A DNA stretch of 64,000 nt from Mesorhizobium sp. WSM2240 (GTDB lineage Bacteria > Pseudomonadota > Alphaproteobacteria > Rhizobiales > Rhizobiaceae), in assembly GCF_040438645.1 (NCBI RefSeq), contig NZ_CP159253.1, positions 558,001 to 622,000 of the forward strand, given 5' to 3'. The notes under the pieces were generated by a model. The model saw only the letters and a list, made by a program, of their open reading frames with translations. It had not been told where the DNA came from and searched no databases. Of this stretch, positions 49,111 through 58,864 are shown one piece after another. The first letter of the stretch is position 1. Every line of letters begins with the position of its first letter. The position numbers and the translations under genes are program-made.

Positions 49111-49427
49111 CTGGCAGCTCCTTCATTCGCAGTGCTTTCGGCACTGCAAGGAATCTCGGCTTTGTCGAGGCTCATCAATTCGCGCGCTCTCATGCCGACG
49201 ACCGTGCCACGGTCGACCCATTCGACCGCATAGATGAAGAACTGCTGGAGAAAGGTGCCAACGTCGCGCACATAACCCTCGTCACCCTTCCGCACTAGGT
49301 TTTCGCCGATGTCTCTGCCAGGATAGGTGCCGTCGTTCTTTATGTGGCGTGTGGCACGGACCCGCTCACCGGGCATAAATCGTGGAGGCTTGCGTGTTTC
49401 CACCTCCTGTTCGCGTCGGAGCCACAT
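49107..49427 (-). CDS. nifZ: NifZ, nitrogenase MoFe-protein maturation factor
   Basis: A 106-residue protein with the NifZ domain: FMPGERVRATRHIKNDGTYP, GENLVRKGDEGYVRDVGTFL, then FIYAVEWVDRGTVVGMR. NifZ assists formation of the P-cluster in the MoFe protein. It lies between fdxN and fixU in the order known from M. loti and overlaps fixU. A start 16 residues further in (MPGERV) is possible. Confidence 0.95.
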   Translation of the reverse strand: MWLRREQEVETRKPPRFMPGERVRATRHIKNDGTYPGRDIGENLVRKGDEGYVRDVGTFLQQFFIYAVEWVDRGTVVGMRARELMSLDKAEIPCSAESTANEGAAR

Positions 49428-49510
49428 GGCCGTTCCTTCCTTTCTCGAGGCTGCAGGTGTTGCAAAGGAGTTTTAGGCGGCCAGGACCGCGTCCGTAGCT
49501 GAATTGCACA

Positions 49511-49705
49511 TCAGGCAGGAACGCAGGTCTTAGGCACGGGACATACCGAGGCGCATTGCTGCATATCGAAGACTCCCTGACATTCGGTGCACTTGTCCCG
49601 CTCGACCACGTAGCTCTCGCCCTTGAACTTGATCGCTCCGGAGGGACATTCGAACTCGCAGGCGCCACATTGGGTGCATTGAGATGCGATGATCTTAAAA
49701 GCCAT
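49511..49705 (-). CDS. fdxN: Ferredoxin FdxN (2[4Fe-4S])
   Basis: A 64-residue bacterial ferredoxin. The first cluster motif is [12 protein letters not shown] (C-x2-C-x2-C-x3-C); the second is [18 protein letters not shown] with the longer loop typical of FdxN. It is thought to donate low-potential electrons for nitrogenase or NifB. The ATG 49705 has AGGAG 7 nt upstream and lies 34 bases after nifB. Confidence 0.95.
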   Translation of the reverse strand: MAFKIIASQCTQCGACEFECPSGAIKFKGESYVVERDKCTECQGVFDMQQCASVCPVPKTCVPA

Positions 49706-49739
49706 TTTAACTCCTGGTTCGGTGGGGAAATGAGACGGC

Positions 49740-51221
49740 TCAGGCCGTCGCCGCCAGCGGCTGGACCCCAAACTCGGCGGCATAAAGGGCGCTGATTGCG
49801 GTCTCGATGTAGTCATGGCCATAAGCGTCGGTCGCTCCGATTCCAGCTTCCGCGAGCCGTTCCTTGGGGCAATCTCCGATCTTGGCGCACAGCACGACGT
49901 CTAGACCTTCAAGCGCAGCGATGATGCCGTCGAGAATGGCCTTTTCGCCCCAGCCGCCGAGGCAATACTGCTCGACCTTGCGATGCCCGACGAAGCTGAT
50001 CCCCTTGGGCGAGGCCTCATAGACCTGGAATTCCTTGGCATGGCCGAAGTGTTCGTTAACACGCCCGCCGCCCTTAGTCGCCACCGCGACGAGAAGGGAC
50101 TTGCACGAGCCCGCTGTCTTGAGCATTCCAAGCGCCTCTCTCCTGGCCGCCACGTGATCGCGACGCTCGTGCGCGACCACCTCCCGATAGGCCTCGCGCT
50201 TGGTGGCGTCGTAAGTGACCTCGCTAGGAATCCGGTCGAGTGTGAATTCCTGGCCACCATCCTCGCCGAGCAGGCCGACCGCGTCGGCCCGGCACTGCCG
50301 GCAATGGCGCATCAACTTGGCGCCGCCTTCGAGACGATCCTGAAGAGCCTTCAGCTCCATTGCAGTTGGGCCGCGCTGCCCGGTCACACCGTAGTGCGTA
50401 CCGTGCGCCGGATCGGAAATCAGCGGCATGACGTTGTGCAGGAACGCGCCGCGCTCCCTGACCCATTCATTCACCTCGATCAGATGCTCGTCGTTCACTC
50501 CGGGGATCATCACCGAATTGATTTTGGTCAGGATGCCGCGCGCGGTCAGCATCTCCAGGCTCAACATCTGCCGCTCGTGCAGGATCCGGGCGGCTTCGAT
50601 GCCGGCGTAGCGACGCTGGTCGTAAAAGATCCAGGGATAGATCTCTGCGCCGATTTCAGGATCGACCATGTTGATCGTGATCGTCACGTGGTCGACATTC
50701 ATTTCGGCAAGCTCGGCGACATGGTCCGGCAGCGCGAGCCCGTTAGTGGAAATGCAGAACTTGATGTCGGGTATTTCTCTGGCGATTCGTTCGAACGTTG
50801 CCTTTGTCTTTTTCCAGTCGTAGCAGGCATCACCGGGTCCGGCGATGCCGAGTACGGAGAGCTGCGGCACTTCATTGGCGACCGTGATCACCTTGCGCAG
50901 CGCCTGGTCGGGGGTCAACTTTTCCGAAACGACTCCAGGCCGGCTTTCGTTGGCGCAGTCATATTTGCGGTTGCAGTAGTTGCACTGGATGTTGCAAGCC
51001 GGCGCGACTGCGACGTGCATGCGCGCAAAATAGTGGTGCGCTTCTTCTGAAAAGCAGGGGTGATCCTTGATCTTCTCCCAAACAACCGGATCCATGTCGT
51101 CCTGCTTTCCCGACAAGCCGCAGGATGAAGATGCGCAGCCACCCGATTGCGCGGTCGCCAGCAATTGGTCGGAGAATGTCGTGCTGGTCAGGCTCTGAAG
51201 CGAAACTATCGGTGCGGGCAT
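49740..51221 (-). CDS. nifB: FeMo-cofactor biosynthesis radical-SAM protein NifB
   Basis: A 493-residue enzyme that makes NifB-co, the Fe-S-carbide precursor of FeMo-co. The radical-SAM cysteines are in [15 protein letters not shown] (C-x3-C-x2-C), with further conserved Cys near the N-terminus and in [10 protein letters not shown]. The C-terminal ~130 residues form a NifX/NafY-like cofactor-binding domain ([19 protein letters not shown]). It is headed by a sigma-54 promoter at 51262 and a NifA site at 51351, and leads the fdxN-nifZ-fixU run. Confidence 0.97.
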   Translation of the reverse strand: MPAPIVSLQSLTSTTFSDQLLATAQSGGCASSSCGLSGKQDDMDPVVWEKIKDHPCFSEEAHHYFARMHVAVAPACNIQCNYCNRKYDCANESRPGVVSEKLTPDQALRKVITVANEVPQLSVLGIAGPGDACYDWKKTKATFERIAREIPDIKFCISTNGLALPDHVAELAEMNVDHVTITINMVDPEIGAEIYPWIFYDQRRYAGIEAARILHERQMLSLEMLTARGILTKINSVMIPGVNDEHLIEVNEWVRERGAFLHNVMPLISDPAHGTHYGVTGQRGPTAMELKALQDRLEGGAKLMRHCRQCRADAVGLLGEDGGQEFTLDRIPSEVTYDATKREAYREVVAHERRDHVAARREALGMLKTAGSCKSLLVAVATKGGGRVNEHFGHAKEFQVYEASPKGISFVGHRKVEQYCLGGWGEKAILDGIIAALEGLDVVLCAKIGDCPKERLAEAGIGATDAYGHDYIETAISALYAAEFGVQPLAATA

Positions 51222-51261
51222 CGAACGGCTCTGCTGCTGAGTGAACGTCGCAGTTCAAAGC

Positions 51262-51276
51262 GCAAGAGCTATGCCA
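51262..51276 (-). promoter_or_regulatory. Sigma-54 promoter of nifB
   Basis: The minus strand reads TGGCATAGCTCTTGC: -24 TGGCAT and -12 TTGC with the correct GG-N10-GC spacing. The predicted leader to the nifB ATG is about 30 bases. Confidence 0.85.
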
Positions 51277-51350
51277 ACTCAAAGAGTGGGTTCTAGCTCA
51301 CAAATTGGCTTTTCTTGTCGGATTCTGTCGGTATCGCGCCGACACAATTT

Positions 51351-51366
51351 TGTCGGGCTTCCGACA
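51351..51366. promoter_or_regulatory. NifA upstream activator site for nifB
   Basis: TGTCGGGCTTCCGACA, an exact TGT-N10-ACA NifA site, about 75 bases upstream of the -24 element. A second TGT...ACA pair nearby (51326-51344) has spacing 13 and is unlikely to count. Confidence 0.88.
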
Positions 51367-51459
51367 GTGGACAAGCGAACCGGGCCGCTAAGGACACACT
51401 GCGTTTGGGCAAGCAGAGTGTGAGGAACACTACTCAGACCCGACGTCTTAGGCACGCAC

Positions 51460-53226
51460 TTAGAATCTCTTCACCTCGATGCCATGCCGACGCAGGGCGT
51501 AGCCGATTTGCCGCGGCGTAAGGCCGAGGATGCGAGCTGCCTTGGCCTGGACCCAGCCGGCCTTCTCCATCGCGTCAACCAGCCGGTCGCGTTCGGTCAG
51601 ACGCGAGCCCGTTGCGGGCCAAGCAGGATCGTTGGGATCTTCGGCCTCGAGGGGCGATATCGGGCCTTGCGAGGCGCCGGTGCGCCTGGTCGGCGACCGC
51701 GATCCAACAGGCGTCATGCTGCCCCGTGTGAGCTCGCCGATGGCATTGCCGCCAGGCGAACGGTCGGCTCGTTTCCAGAGGAGCGAAGAGAGGCACTGGT
51801 TATTTTTGCAGGCGAAATCCGATGGCGTGATTGTCCTCGAACGCGCAAGTGTAGCCGTCCTTTGCACGCAGTTTTCAAGCTCGCGCACGTTGCCAGGGAA
51901 GTAGCATCGCGAGATCAGATCAAGCGCGGACGGCGCGAAGGCGAGCTCGCGATCGTTCTCCTTGTTGAATCGCTCGAGGAAGGCGTTGGCAAGTCGTGAA
52001 ATATCGCCGGATCGTTCTCGCAGCGGAGGCAGGATGATCGGCACCACATTAATGCGGTAATAGAGGTCGGCCCTGAACTCCCCATTCACGACGGCCGTTT
52101 CGAGGTCCTTGTTGGTCGCGCATATGAGGCGGACGTCGACCTGTAGCGTCCTGGTGCCGCCGACTCGCTCCAGTTCGCCTTCCTGCAGGACGCGCAACAG
52201 CTTCGCTTGAAAGCCAGGCGAAATCTCGCCGATTTCGTCAAGCAGCAGCGTTCCGCCATTTGCCAGTTCAAAACGGCCGGCGCGCTGGGAGATAGCTCCG
52301 GTGAAGGCGCCCTTTTCATGCCCAAACAGCTCCGACTCCAGGACGCTTTCAGACAGTGCGGCGCAGTTTAATTTGACGAAAGACTTCTTCCCTCGACGTG
52401 AGAGCTTATGGATGGCTTGCGCGAAGAATTCTTTGCCCGTGCCGCTTTCGCCCCGCAGAAGCACGGTTGAATTTGTCCTTGCTACGACCGATACGGTTTC
52501 GAGTACCTGGTTGAGTGCGGGACTTTCCCCGATGATCCCGTCGATCTGGACATGCGATAGCCGGGAGGGGGCAGTCCTCTCCTCGTTCAGCGATTTGTCC
52601 GATCTCCATTGCTCGTCACTGCGCTGACGATCAGTACTCAGCATGCGATGGAGGCGGATGGTCCGTCCGACAAGGTTGGCGACCATGGTCAGGAACCGCA
52701 TGTCCTCGTCGTAACGGGAGCCGGCGGCGCTGTTGTCGACACGGTCGATCGACAATATCCCAAGCATCTTTTGCTCGGCCGTTACGGGGACACCGATAAA
52801 CGCAATTCGGCTGGTGCCGCCGCTTGAAGACGTTTGAAGATCGGCCTGAAACAGTTGGGACTTGCTGACATCCGCTATCACGAGTGGCGTCCTCGTAGCG
52901 ACGATGTGGTCTACCACGGCCTGCGGTATTGCGCGGCGTGTGTCCGATTGAAGCGGGTGGGTGTTGCCGGCAATTGCGGTAATCTCCGGCTCTCCTTCAG
53001 CGGCCAGGACTACGATTGCTCCGTGACGCATTTGCAGAAACGAGGGGAGGATGTTCACGACATTGGCGAGCGTGACCTCCAGCTGGGCGGGGGCCGTTAG
53101 GACCTTCGATATCTCGTAGATTCCGCTAAGCGAGATGTCCGCTTGGGGTATGCTTTTGATGGGTGGTTCAGGTCGGTTGTCCCGAGGTCCTACTTCATGG
53201 AGCCGATCCCGCGGTATGTGAGCCAT
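51460..53226 (-). CDS. nifA1: Nitrogen-fixation regulator NifA (copy in the fix-nif cluster)
   Basis: A 588-residue sigma-54 activator with a GAF domain (~35-190), an AAA+ domain (Walker A GESGTGKE, sigma-54 loop in ELFGHEKGAFTGA) and a C-terminal helix-turn-helix (WVQAKAARILGLTPRQIGY). The oxygen-sensing cysteines keep the C-x11-C-x19-C-x4-C spacing. ATG 53226 (MAHIPRDRL) is chosen; a GTG 35 codons earlier has no ribosome site. It follows fixX by 136 bases with no promoter seen, so it is probably read from the fixA promoter. The label nifA1 follows the R7A scheme in which nifA2 is the copy beside fixV. Confidence 0.93.
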   Translation of the reverse strand: MAHIPRDRLHEVGPRDNRPEPPIKSIPQADISLSGIYEISKVLTAPAQLEVTLANVVNILPSFLQMRHGAIVVLAAEGEPEITAIAGNTHPLQSDTRRAIPQAVVDHIVATRTPLVIADVSKSQLFQADLQTSSSGGTSRIAFIGVPVTAEQKMLGILSIDRVDNSAAGSRYDEDMRFLTMVANLVGRTIRLHRMLSTDRQRSDEQWRSDKSLNEERTAPSRLSHVQIDGIIGESPALNQVLETVSVVARTNSTVLLRGESGTGKEFFAQAIHKLSRRGKKSFVKLNCAALSESVLESELFGHEKGAFTGAISQRAGRFELANGGTLLLDEIGEISPGFQAKLLRVLQEGELERVGGTRTLQVDVRLICATNKDLETAVVNGEFRADLYYRINVVPIILPPLRERSGDISRLANAFLERFNKENDRELAFAPSALDLISRCYFPGNVRELENCVQRTATLARSRTITPSDFACKNNQCLSSLLWKRADRSPGGNAIGELTRGSMTPVGSRSPTRRTGASQGPISPLEAEDPNDPAWPATGSRLTERDRLVDAMEKAGWVQAKAARILGLTPRQIGYALRRHGIEVKRF

Positions 53227-53362
53227 GGAAACACATCTCAAGGGTTGTCCAGGTGCTCCTCCCAAGCACCTTCTTGATAGTTCTGGCGATGTCGGTGTGA
53301 CACATTGCTGAAGCAACTTGGAGTGCACCACGGTTCACGCTCTTGAACAGTGCGTGCGCCAG

Positions 53363-53662
53363 TCATCCGAACTTGAAGAGGACACCGAAGCCGCCGCGCG
53401 GATAGTTCCACTCGATCTCGCCACTGGGCTCACACAAGACCCGGCAGGTGCCGCACTCCATGCAGCCGTCGGCGGTGATCTCCACTTGGCCTTTGTCGTT
53501 CACCTCATAGCATTTCGCCGGGCACACGTGGGTCAGGGCGAGCAGGTTGGCGCTCGGCCTCTCGTGCGGTCGCACTTTGATATGCGGTCGGCCCGGATCG
53601 ACCAGGTAGCGGTTCTGGAAAAGCTTGTCCTCGACGCGTAACTTCGTCACTGCGATGGTCAT
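53363..53662 (-). CDS. fixX: Ferredoxin-like protein FixX
   Basis: A 99-residue ferredoxin-like partner of FixABC. The conserved cysteines lie in CPAKCYEVN and [11 protein letters not shown]. FixX takes electrons from FixC in the electron-bifurcating complex that supplies low-potential electrons to nitrogenase. It begins 12 bases after the fixC stop. Confidence 0.96.
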   Translation of the reverse strand: MTIAVTKLRVEDKLFQNRYLVDPGRPHIKVRPHERPSANLLALTHVCPAKCYEVNDKGQVEITADGCMECGTCRVLCEPSGEIEWNYPRGGFGVLFKFG

Positions 53663-53674
53663 CCCGTCTCTCCC

Positions 53675-54982
53675 TTAGCGCCACGCGAATGCCAGGCGGA
53701 GCGCGTCACTGACCAGCCCCCAGCGCGAACGCGCCTTGATGAAGGCGGCCGTGGTCGCCTTTTCCTTTTCAATCTTCGGCGTGCCGTCGACACGCATGAA
53801 GTTCTGCGCGGCCTGCGATATCAGGCGCGGATAGGTCGTGAAGAAATTGCTGGAATTGGTGTGGAGCAAGGCGGGCATGTCTTTGTATTTCCTAAGGTCT
53901 TTGACTACAAAGGACTTGTCCAGCATGGCCTTGTAGAGGGTGAGGTTCCGTCTGATCATCGGGTCGTTGCGGCGCTTGACATGGACGATGGCCTCAGCCG
54001 CGATGCGGCCGGAGGTCATTGCTAGGTTTGAGCCCTCGCGGTGAACGGCGTTGTTCAATTGCGCGGCGTCACCGACCACGACCCAACCGTCGCCAAAGAG
54101 CTTCGGGATCGCCTTGTGGCCGCCTTCGGGAATGAGATGCGCGGCGTATTCCTTGACCTCAGAGCCGGCGATCAGCGGCCGGATCGAAGGGTGATTTTTA
54201 AAGGCATCGAGGAGGGCGTAAGGGCTCTCCATCGCGGCGGTGAAATCGGAGACCAGGCAGCCGATGCCCAATGAGATCGACTCCTTGTTGGTATAGAGGA
54301 AGCCTAGTCCGGCCATGCCGCGGGAGATCGTACCCACCGCTTCGATGACGCAGCCTTCATCGCCCTTGACGCCGAACCGCTGCTCAATGACCTCTTCGGG
54401 CAAGAAATGCATTTCCTTGACGGCGAGCGCCACGGTTTCGGGCTTCGGCATCTCGCGCAGGCCGGCCCGCGTGCCAAGCAGTCCGGAGACACCTTCTGCG
54501 AGAACGACCACGTCCGCATAGAGGACTCCGCCGGCCCGATCGGTGCGGACGCCGATCACCTTGCCGTTGGCATCACGGACGAGTTCCGTCGCGGTCGTTT
54601 CGCAAAGAACGGTCGCGCCGGCCTCGCGCACCTTGCGCGAAAACCACTTGTCGAACTGGGCGCGGATGATCGTGTAGCGGTTGGGCTTCGCCTCATTGAA
54701 GTCATCCGACCGATAGTGAATCCCCGTGTGGGACGTGTCGTCCATCACCCAAAGCCGTTGTTCAACCAGATGCCGCTCGAGCGGAGCATCATCCCGGAAA
54801 TCCGGTATGATCTTCTCCAGCATGTTCGCGTACATGATGGCACCCTGGACATTCTTGGAACCCGGATATTCACCGCGCTCCAACTGCAACACCTTCAGGC
54901 CATGGGTCGCCAAGGTGTAAGCAGCTGCGTTCCCGGACATGCCGGCTCCGATGACGATGGCGTCGAATTCTTCCGCGATCAT
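53675..54982 (-). CDS. fixC: Electron-transfer flavoprotein-quinone oxidoreductase FixC
   Basis: A 435-residue FAD protein of the ETF-QO/FixC family. The dinucleotide fold is at the N-terminus ([20 protein letters not shown]), VVLAEGVSG lies mid-protein, and the second FAD motif is [14 protein letters not shown]. In the FixABCX complex it passes electrons to quinone and FixX. It lies 9 bases after fixB. Confidence 0.97.
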   Translation of the reverse strand: MIAEEFDAIVIGAGMSGNAAAYTLATHGLKVLQLERGEYPGSKNVQGAIMYANMLEKIIPDFRDDAPLERHLVEQRLWVMDDTSHTGIHYRSDDFNEAKPNRYTIIRAQFDKWFSRKVREAGATVLCETTATELVRDANGKVIGVRTDRAGGVLYADVVVLAEGVSGLLGTRAGLREMPKPETVALAVKEMHFLPEEVIEQRFGVKGDEGCVIEAVGTISRGMAGLGFLYTNKESISLGIGCLVSDFTAAMESPYALLDAFKNHPSIRPLIAGSEVKEYAAHLIPEGGHKAIPKLFGDGWVVVGDAAQLNNAVHREGSNLAMTSGRIAAEAIVHVKRRNDPMIRRNLTLYKAMLDKSFVVKDLRKYKDMPALLHTNSSNFFTTYPRLISQAAQNFMRVDGTPKIEKEKATTAAFIKARSRWGLVSDALRLAFAWR

Positions 54983-54991
54983 GTGTCTTCC

Positions 54992-56095
54992 TTAGCTCGC
55001 AAGCTTGTCGCGACTGTGCGGCGACAGCCGCCGGGTGAAGGCTTCCGTCAGTGCAGGCAGGAAGCGAATCGCATCGGTGACGATCCCGATGTGAGCGAAA
55101 TCGAAAATCGGCGCGTTGGGATCGGTATTGATGGCCACGATGAGATCGGCCCCCTCGACGCCAACCCGGTGCTGGATGGCGCCGGAAATCCCGGCCGCGA
55201 TGTAGAGCTTGGGCCGGATGGTCTTGCCAGTTTGCCCGATCTGCCGATCAGCCGGCATCCAGCCCTTCTGGACCAGCGGGCGCGAACAGCCATGTTCGGC
55301 GCCAATCGTTCGCGCGAGATTCTTCACGAGCTGCAGGTTCTCCGCCGCGCCGAGGCCAAGGCCTCCCGCAACCACGACGTCGGCATAGGCGAGATTTGCC
55401 TCTGCCGACTGGCTATCCGGAAGGAAACTGAGGACTTTGGTGACGATCTCGTCCTCGGCTAGAGATACTTTGTGCTGGATGACACGCCCGACCGGCTTAT
55501 CCGCCCGCTGCGGCATGGGCATGACCCTGGGTCGCACGGTCGCCATCTGCGGCCGGTAGTTGAGCGTATAGATCGTGCATAACAAGGAGCCGCCGAAAGT
55601 CGGACGGGTAGCGGCGAGCGAACCGTCGGCATCCACGTCGAGTTCGGTGCAGTCGGCCGTGAGCCCGGTCTGCAAGGTCGTCGCCACGGAGCCGGCAAGA
55701 TCCCTGCCGAGCGTGGTCGCACCCAGAAGTAGGATCTCGGGTTTGTGGGTATCGACCAGATCCGTCATCGCCTTGGTGAACGGCTCGTTCCGATAGTCGG
55801 CGAGCAGCGGTGCTTCGACGATGTAGACAAGGTCGGCGCCATAAGCGAAGGCCTCGGCAACGGCATACCAGGTGGCTTCTCCCGGCGGTCCGAGCACGAC
55901 GCTCGCAAGCTGGACGCCGAGCTTGTCGGCCAACTTGCGTCCTTCGCCGAGCAGTTCGAACGATACAGGATGGACCTGGCCGCGTTCAAGTTCGATGAAG
56001 ACCCAGACGTGCCGGTAGTCTTTGAACCGCTCGGGCAGCTCCTTCTTTATGCCGGCACGGCCGGCGGCAGGGCGAGGTGGGTTCGCGGTCGACAT
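54992..56095 (-). CDS. fixB: Electron-transfer flavoprotein alpha subunit FixB
   Basis: A 367-residue ETF-alpha homologue. The C-terminal FAD-binding segment shows [17 protein letters not shown], then [20 protein letters not shown] and [17 protein letters not shown]. It pairs with FixA and carries the bifurcating flavins of the FixABCX complex. It lies 15 bases after fixA. Confidence 0.97.
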   Translation of the reverse strand: MSTANPPRPAAGRAGIKKELPERFKDYRHVWVFIELERGQVHPVSFELLGEGRKLADKLGVQLASVVLGPPGEATWYAVAEAFAYGADLVYIVEAPLLADYRNEPFTKAMTDLVDTHKPEILLLGATTLGRDLAGSVATTLQTGLTADCTELDVDADGSLAATRPTFGGSLLCTIYTLNYRPQMATVRPRVMPMPQRADKPVGRVIQHKVSLAEDEIVTKVLSFLPDSQSAEANLAYADVVVAGGLGLGAAENLQLVKNLARTIGAEHGCSRPLVQKGWMPADRQIGQTGKTIRPKLYIAAGISGAIQHRVGVEGADLIVAINTDPNAPIFDFAHIGIVTDAIRFLPALTEAFTRRLSPHSRDKLAS

Positions 56096-56110
56096 TGTCT
56101 GCTCCTGGCG

Positions 56111-56962
56111 TCACGCGCCGTTGTTGAAGGCGAGTTCATGTTCCAGCGCAGGCTGGCGAGCGAGGATTGCAGCGATGAGTTCCTCAGCGACATCGCGCAA
56201 CGTCTTCTCGGCGGTGTCGATTTGCGCCGCCTTTTCCGCCCGCGGGGTAGGGGCGAAAACGCGTTTGACTACCGTCGGCGAGCCGCGCAGGCCGCATTTG
56301 GTGAGGTCCTCTATGCCGGCTTCGGCCGCATTCCACTTCAGGACATGGCTGCGCGCCGCGCCCATGGCATCTTGGAGCGAGCCCCGCCGGATCTCGTTGG
56401 TGCCCTCCAGCATGGTGATGAGGCAAGGGAGCCTGCTCTTCAGCACCTGCGTGCCGCCTTCAGAGCGGCGCTCGACCTGGATCTCGCGCGCAGCGAAATC
56501 AATGGAGGCGATCTTCGCCACATAGGTGAGTTGCAGGAGATCGAGGCGCTGGGCGATGCCGGGCCCGACCTGGGCGGTGTCGCCATCGATCGTCTGCTTG
56601 CCGGTGAAGACGATGTCTGGCGTGCCGAACGTCTCGCCAATCTTCGCGATTGCCTGGGAAAGAGCGAAGGAGGTTGCCAGCGTATCGGAGCCGGCAAAAT
56701 AGCGGTCGGTCAAGAGCACCGCGCGGTCGGCGCCGTAACCGAGCGCCTTGCGCAGCGCGTCCTCCGCCATGGGCGGACCCATGCTGAGCACGGTGACCTC
56801 GCCACCATGAGCGTCACGCAGTTTGAGTGCTTCTTCGAGGGCGAACAGGTCGTAAGGGTTGATGATGGTCGGCACACCTTGGCGCATGATCGTGTTCGTC
56901 ACCGGATGGACGCGTATTTGTGCCGAGTCTGGCACCTGCTTGATGCAGATTACGATGTGCAT
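56111..56962 (-). CDS. fixA: Electron-transfer flavoprotein beta subunit FixA
   Basis: A 283-residue ETF-beta homologue (start MHIVICIKQVPDSAQIRVHP, then NPYDLFALEEALKLRDAHGG and DIVFTGKQTIDGDTAQVGPG). It binds NADH electrons for bifurcation and is essential for symbiotic nitrogen fixation in rhizobia. First gene of fixABCX-nifA, behind a NifA-type promoter at 57017 and a NifA site at 57104. Confidence 0.97.
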   Translation of the reverse strand: MHIVICIKQVPDSAQIRVHPVTNTIMRQGVPTIINPYDLFALEEALKLRDAHGGEVTVLSMGPPMAEDALRKALGYGADRAVLLTDRYFAGSDTLATSFALSQAIAKIGETFGTPDIVFTGKQTIDGDTAQVGPGIAQRLDLLQLTYVAKIASIDFAAREIQVERRSEGGTQVLKSRLPCLITMLEGTNEIRRGSLQDAMGAARSHVLKWNAAEAGIEDLTKCGLRGSPTVVKRVFAPTPRAEKAAQIDTAEKTLRDVAEELIAAILARQPALEHELAFNNGA

Positions 56963-57016
56963 TGGCGGTTCCCTACGCTCCTATCCGGATGCGGGCTTGG
57001 CAGTTCATCTCCTTCG

Positions 57017-57032
57017 TGCATTATCTGTGCCA
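57017..57032 (-). promoter_or_regulatory. Sigma-54 promoter of fixABCX
   Basis: The minus strand reads TGGCACAGATAATGCA: a perfect -24 TGGCAC, then -12 ATGC at correct spacing (consensus TTGC). It lies about 55 bases upstream of the fixA ATG. Confidence 0.82.
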
Positions 57033-57103
57033 ACATTGTGGCCTCCGCTACTGCTAGAAATTCGGTTGGTTGCTTCTGAAAGCTTTGTCTCAATGACCGG
57101 ATT

Positions 57104-57119
57104 TGTCGGCTTGCCGACA
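57104..57119. promoter_or_regulatory. NifA upstream activator site for fixABCX
   Basis: TGTCGGCTTGCCGACA, an exact TGT-N10-ACA site with an almost perfect palindrome, 72 bases upstream of the -24 element and just past the nifW stop. A direct repeat of TGTCGCG-TCGCAAC-like sequence follows at 57120-57165. Confidence 0.9.
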
Positions 57120-57170
57120 CTGTCGCGTTGCAACGCTTCCCGACATTGTCGCGTCGCAACCGCGTCGCGC

Positions 57171-57551
57171 TCATTCACTCCCGAACCGCTTCAGAACGGA
57201 CTCGAACGGGACGAAGGTGCGGCCCGGCGTGGCAGGTTTGTGCGGATCGTGGTCTTTGAGAACCTTGAACACCCGGTGCGTGAGCGGAGAGGAGGTCGCG
57301 AACTCCTCGTAGGCGCGTTGCAGCGTCGCGCGCACGCGCGCAGCGATCACCAGGTCGGGCAGACCGGAGAAATCTTCTTCGGCAAGATATTGGCCAACGC
57401 GCTTCATGATGTGGAGCCGCGAGACATTGAGCACCTTCGGGTCATAGGTGACACCAAGGACTGTGAAGAACTCCTCCGCAGCCGACAGGCCTTTCAGCCG
57501 CGCGAGGATGCCTGTGACATCGATGGGACGGCCGTCAGCAGAACAACTCAT
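57171..57551 (-). CDS. nifW: Nitrogenase-stabilising protein NifW
   Basis: A 126-residue NifW protein (ILARLKGLSAAEEFFTVLGV, then VLNVSRLHIMKRVGQYL, ending RTFVPFESVLKRFG). It protects or stabilises the MoFe protein against oxygen. It overlaps the nifS stop by 4 bases and is the last gene of the iscA-nifS-nifW unit. Confidence 0.96.
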   Translation of the reverse strand: MSCSADGRPIDVTGILARLKGLSAAEEFFTVLGVTYDPKVLNVSRLHIMKRVGQYLAEEDFSGLPDLVIAARVRATLQRAYEEFATSSPLTHRVFKVLKDHDPHKPATPGRTFVPFESVLKRFGSE

Positions 57552-58855
57552 TGCATTCTCCCTGGTCGGAAACTGGTAGTGTCGGGCTGTTCGTCGCTCG
57601 GCTGACCTGCAGCCGCGAAATTCACGGTTCGAGGCAATGAATCGCGAGATGCCCGTTCATCTGCTGCCAGGCATAAATCTGATTGAAGGTCTTCGGCACC
57701 TCGCTCAGCTGGCCCAGAACCGCGAAAGCCACGCAGCCTCTCCACGATTGCGGGCAGGACCTCGAGCACACGGTCGGCGTCCGCTTCGCCGTTGTAGCGC
57801 GACAAGGAGAAGCGGACTGCCGCGTGTGCCACCTTCATCGCCCTCAGCACATGGCTCGGCTCCAGTGAACCGGAGGTGCAGGCTGAGCCGGAGGAACAGG
57901 CGATGCCCACGCGGCTGAGGAGTAGTGGGATTGCATCGCCTTCGTTGTATTCGAAGACGATGTTTGCGGTGTTCGGCAACCGCTCCAGCGGATGGCCAGT
58001 GACGAAGGTGTTTGGAATGCGCCGGAGGATGCCCTTCTCCAGGCGATCGCGGAGCGACTTTACCCGTGTGTTCTGGTCATCCATGAATTTCAAGGCCAGT
58101 TCGGCTGCCATGCCGAGCCCGACTATGCCGGGCGTATTCTCGGTGCCCGCACGACGATCATGCTCTTGGTGACCCCCCTTGATCAGCGAGCGGAAGGGCA
58201 CGCCACGTTTTACATAAAGTGCGCCGATCCCCTTCGGGCCGTGCAGCTTATGGCCGGAGAGCGACAGCATGTCGATTGCCGTCGATTTCAGGTCCATCGG
58301 AAGCTTACCGACCGCCTGCACAGCATCGGTATGGAAAAGGGCGCCAACTTCCTTGGCTAACTCAGCAAGCCTGGCCACGGGGAAGATCGTACCAGTCTCG
58401 TTGTTCGCCCACATGATCGAGACGATCGCCACGTGTGAGGTGAGAGCTGCCCTGTAGGCGTCGACGTCGAGCCCGCCACGGCGATCCACCGGGATCCTAT
58501 GCACCTTGACGCCCCGTGTCTCCTCAAGATACGCGCAGAGCGTCAGCACTGCCGGATGCTCGACTGCGGAAGTCACGATCTCTGTTCGGTCAGGCATCAC
58601 CTCGAGCGCCGAAACAATCGCTGCATTGTCGCTTTCCGTCCCGCCCGAGGTGAAGGTGATCTCACTGTCGAGCTCCGCGCCGATCAGTTCTGACAACTGC
58701 AGGCGCGCCTTTCTCACCGCCTTAGCGACGGAGGTCCCAAGACCATGCAGCGACGAAGGGTTGCCGAATTGATCCGTAAAGAACGGCAACATTGCTTGAA
58801 CGACCTCGGGATCGACTCTTGTCGTTGCGTTGTTGTCCAGATTGATAAGCCTCAT
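57548..58855 (-). CDS. nifS: Cysteine desulfurase NifS
   Basis: A 435-residue PLP enzyme that provides sulphur for nitrogenase Fe-S clusters. It opens INLDNNATTRVDP. The cofactor Lys is in LSGHKLHGPKGIGA and the catalytic Cys in GIACSSGSACTSGSLEPSHVL. The family core ends near residue 385; the last ~48 residues (after VERLRG) are unusual. A different frame there reads LSEVPKTFNQIYAWQQMNG, so a frameshift near 57725 may have altered the C-terminus. The active-site parts are complete, so activity is expected. It overlaps nifW. Confidence 0.95.
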   Translation of the reverse strand: MRLINLDNNATTRVDPEVVQAMLPFFTDQFGNPSSLHGLGTSVAKAVRKARLQLSELIGAELDSEITFTSGGTESDNAAIVSALEVMPDRTEIVTSAVEHPAVLTLCAYLEETRGVKVHRIPVDRRGGLDVDAYRAALTSHVAIVSIMWANNETGTIFPVARLAELAKEVGALFHTDAVQAVGKLPMDLKSTAIDMLSLSGHKLHGPKGIGALYVKRGVPFRSLIKGGHQEHDRRAGTENTPGIVGLGMAAELALKFMDDQNTRVKSLRDRLEKGILRRIPNTFVTGHPLERLPNTANIVFEYNEGDAIPLLLSRVGIACSSGSACTSGSLEPSHVLRAMKVAHAAVRFSLSRYNGEADADRVLEVLPAIVERLRGFRGSGPAERGAEDLQSDLCLAADERASRDSLPRTVNFAAAGQPSDEQPDTTSFRPGRMQ

Positions 58856-58864
58856 GGGTGCGAT

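Noticed and set aside
51326..51344. Second NifA site for nifB (TGTCGG...CCGACA)
   Set aside because: The spacer is 13 bases rather than 10, so it does not meet the NifA site definition.
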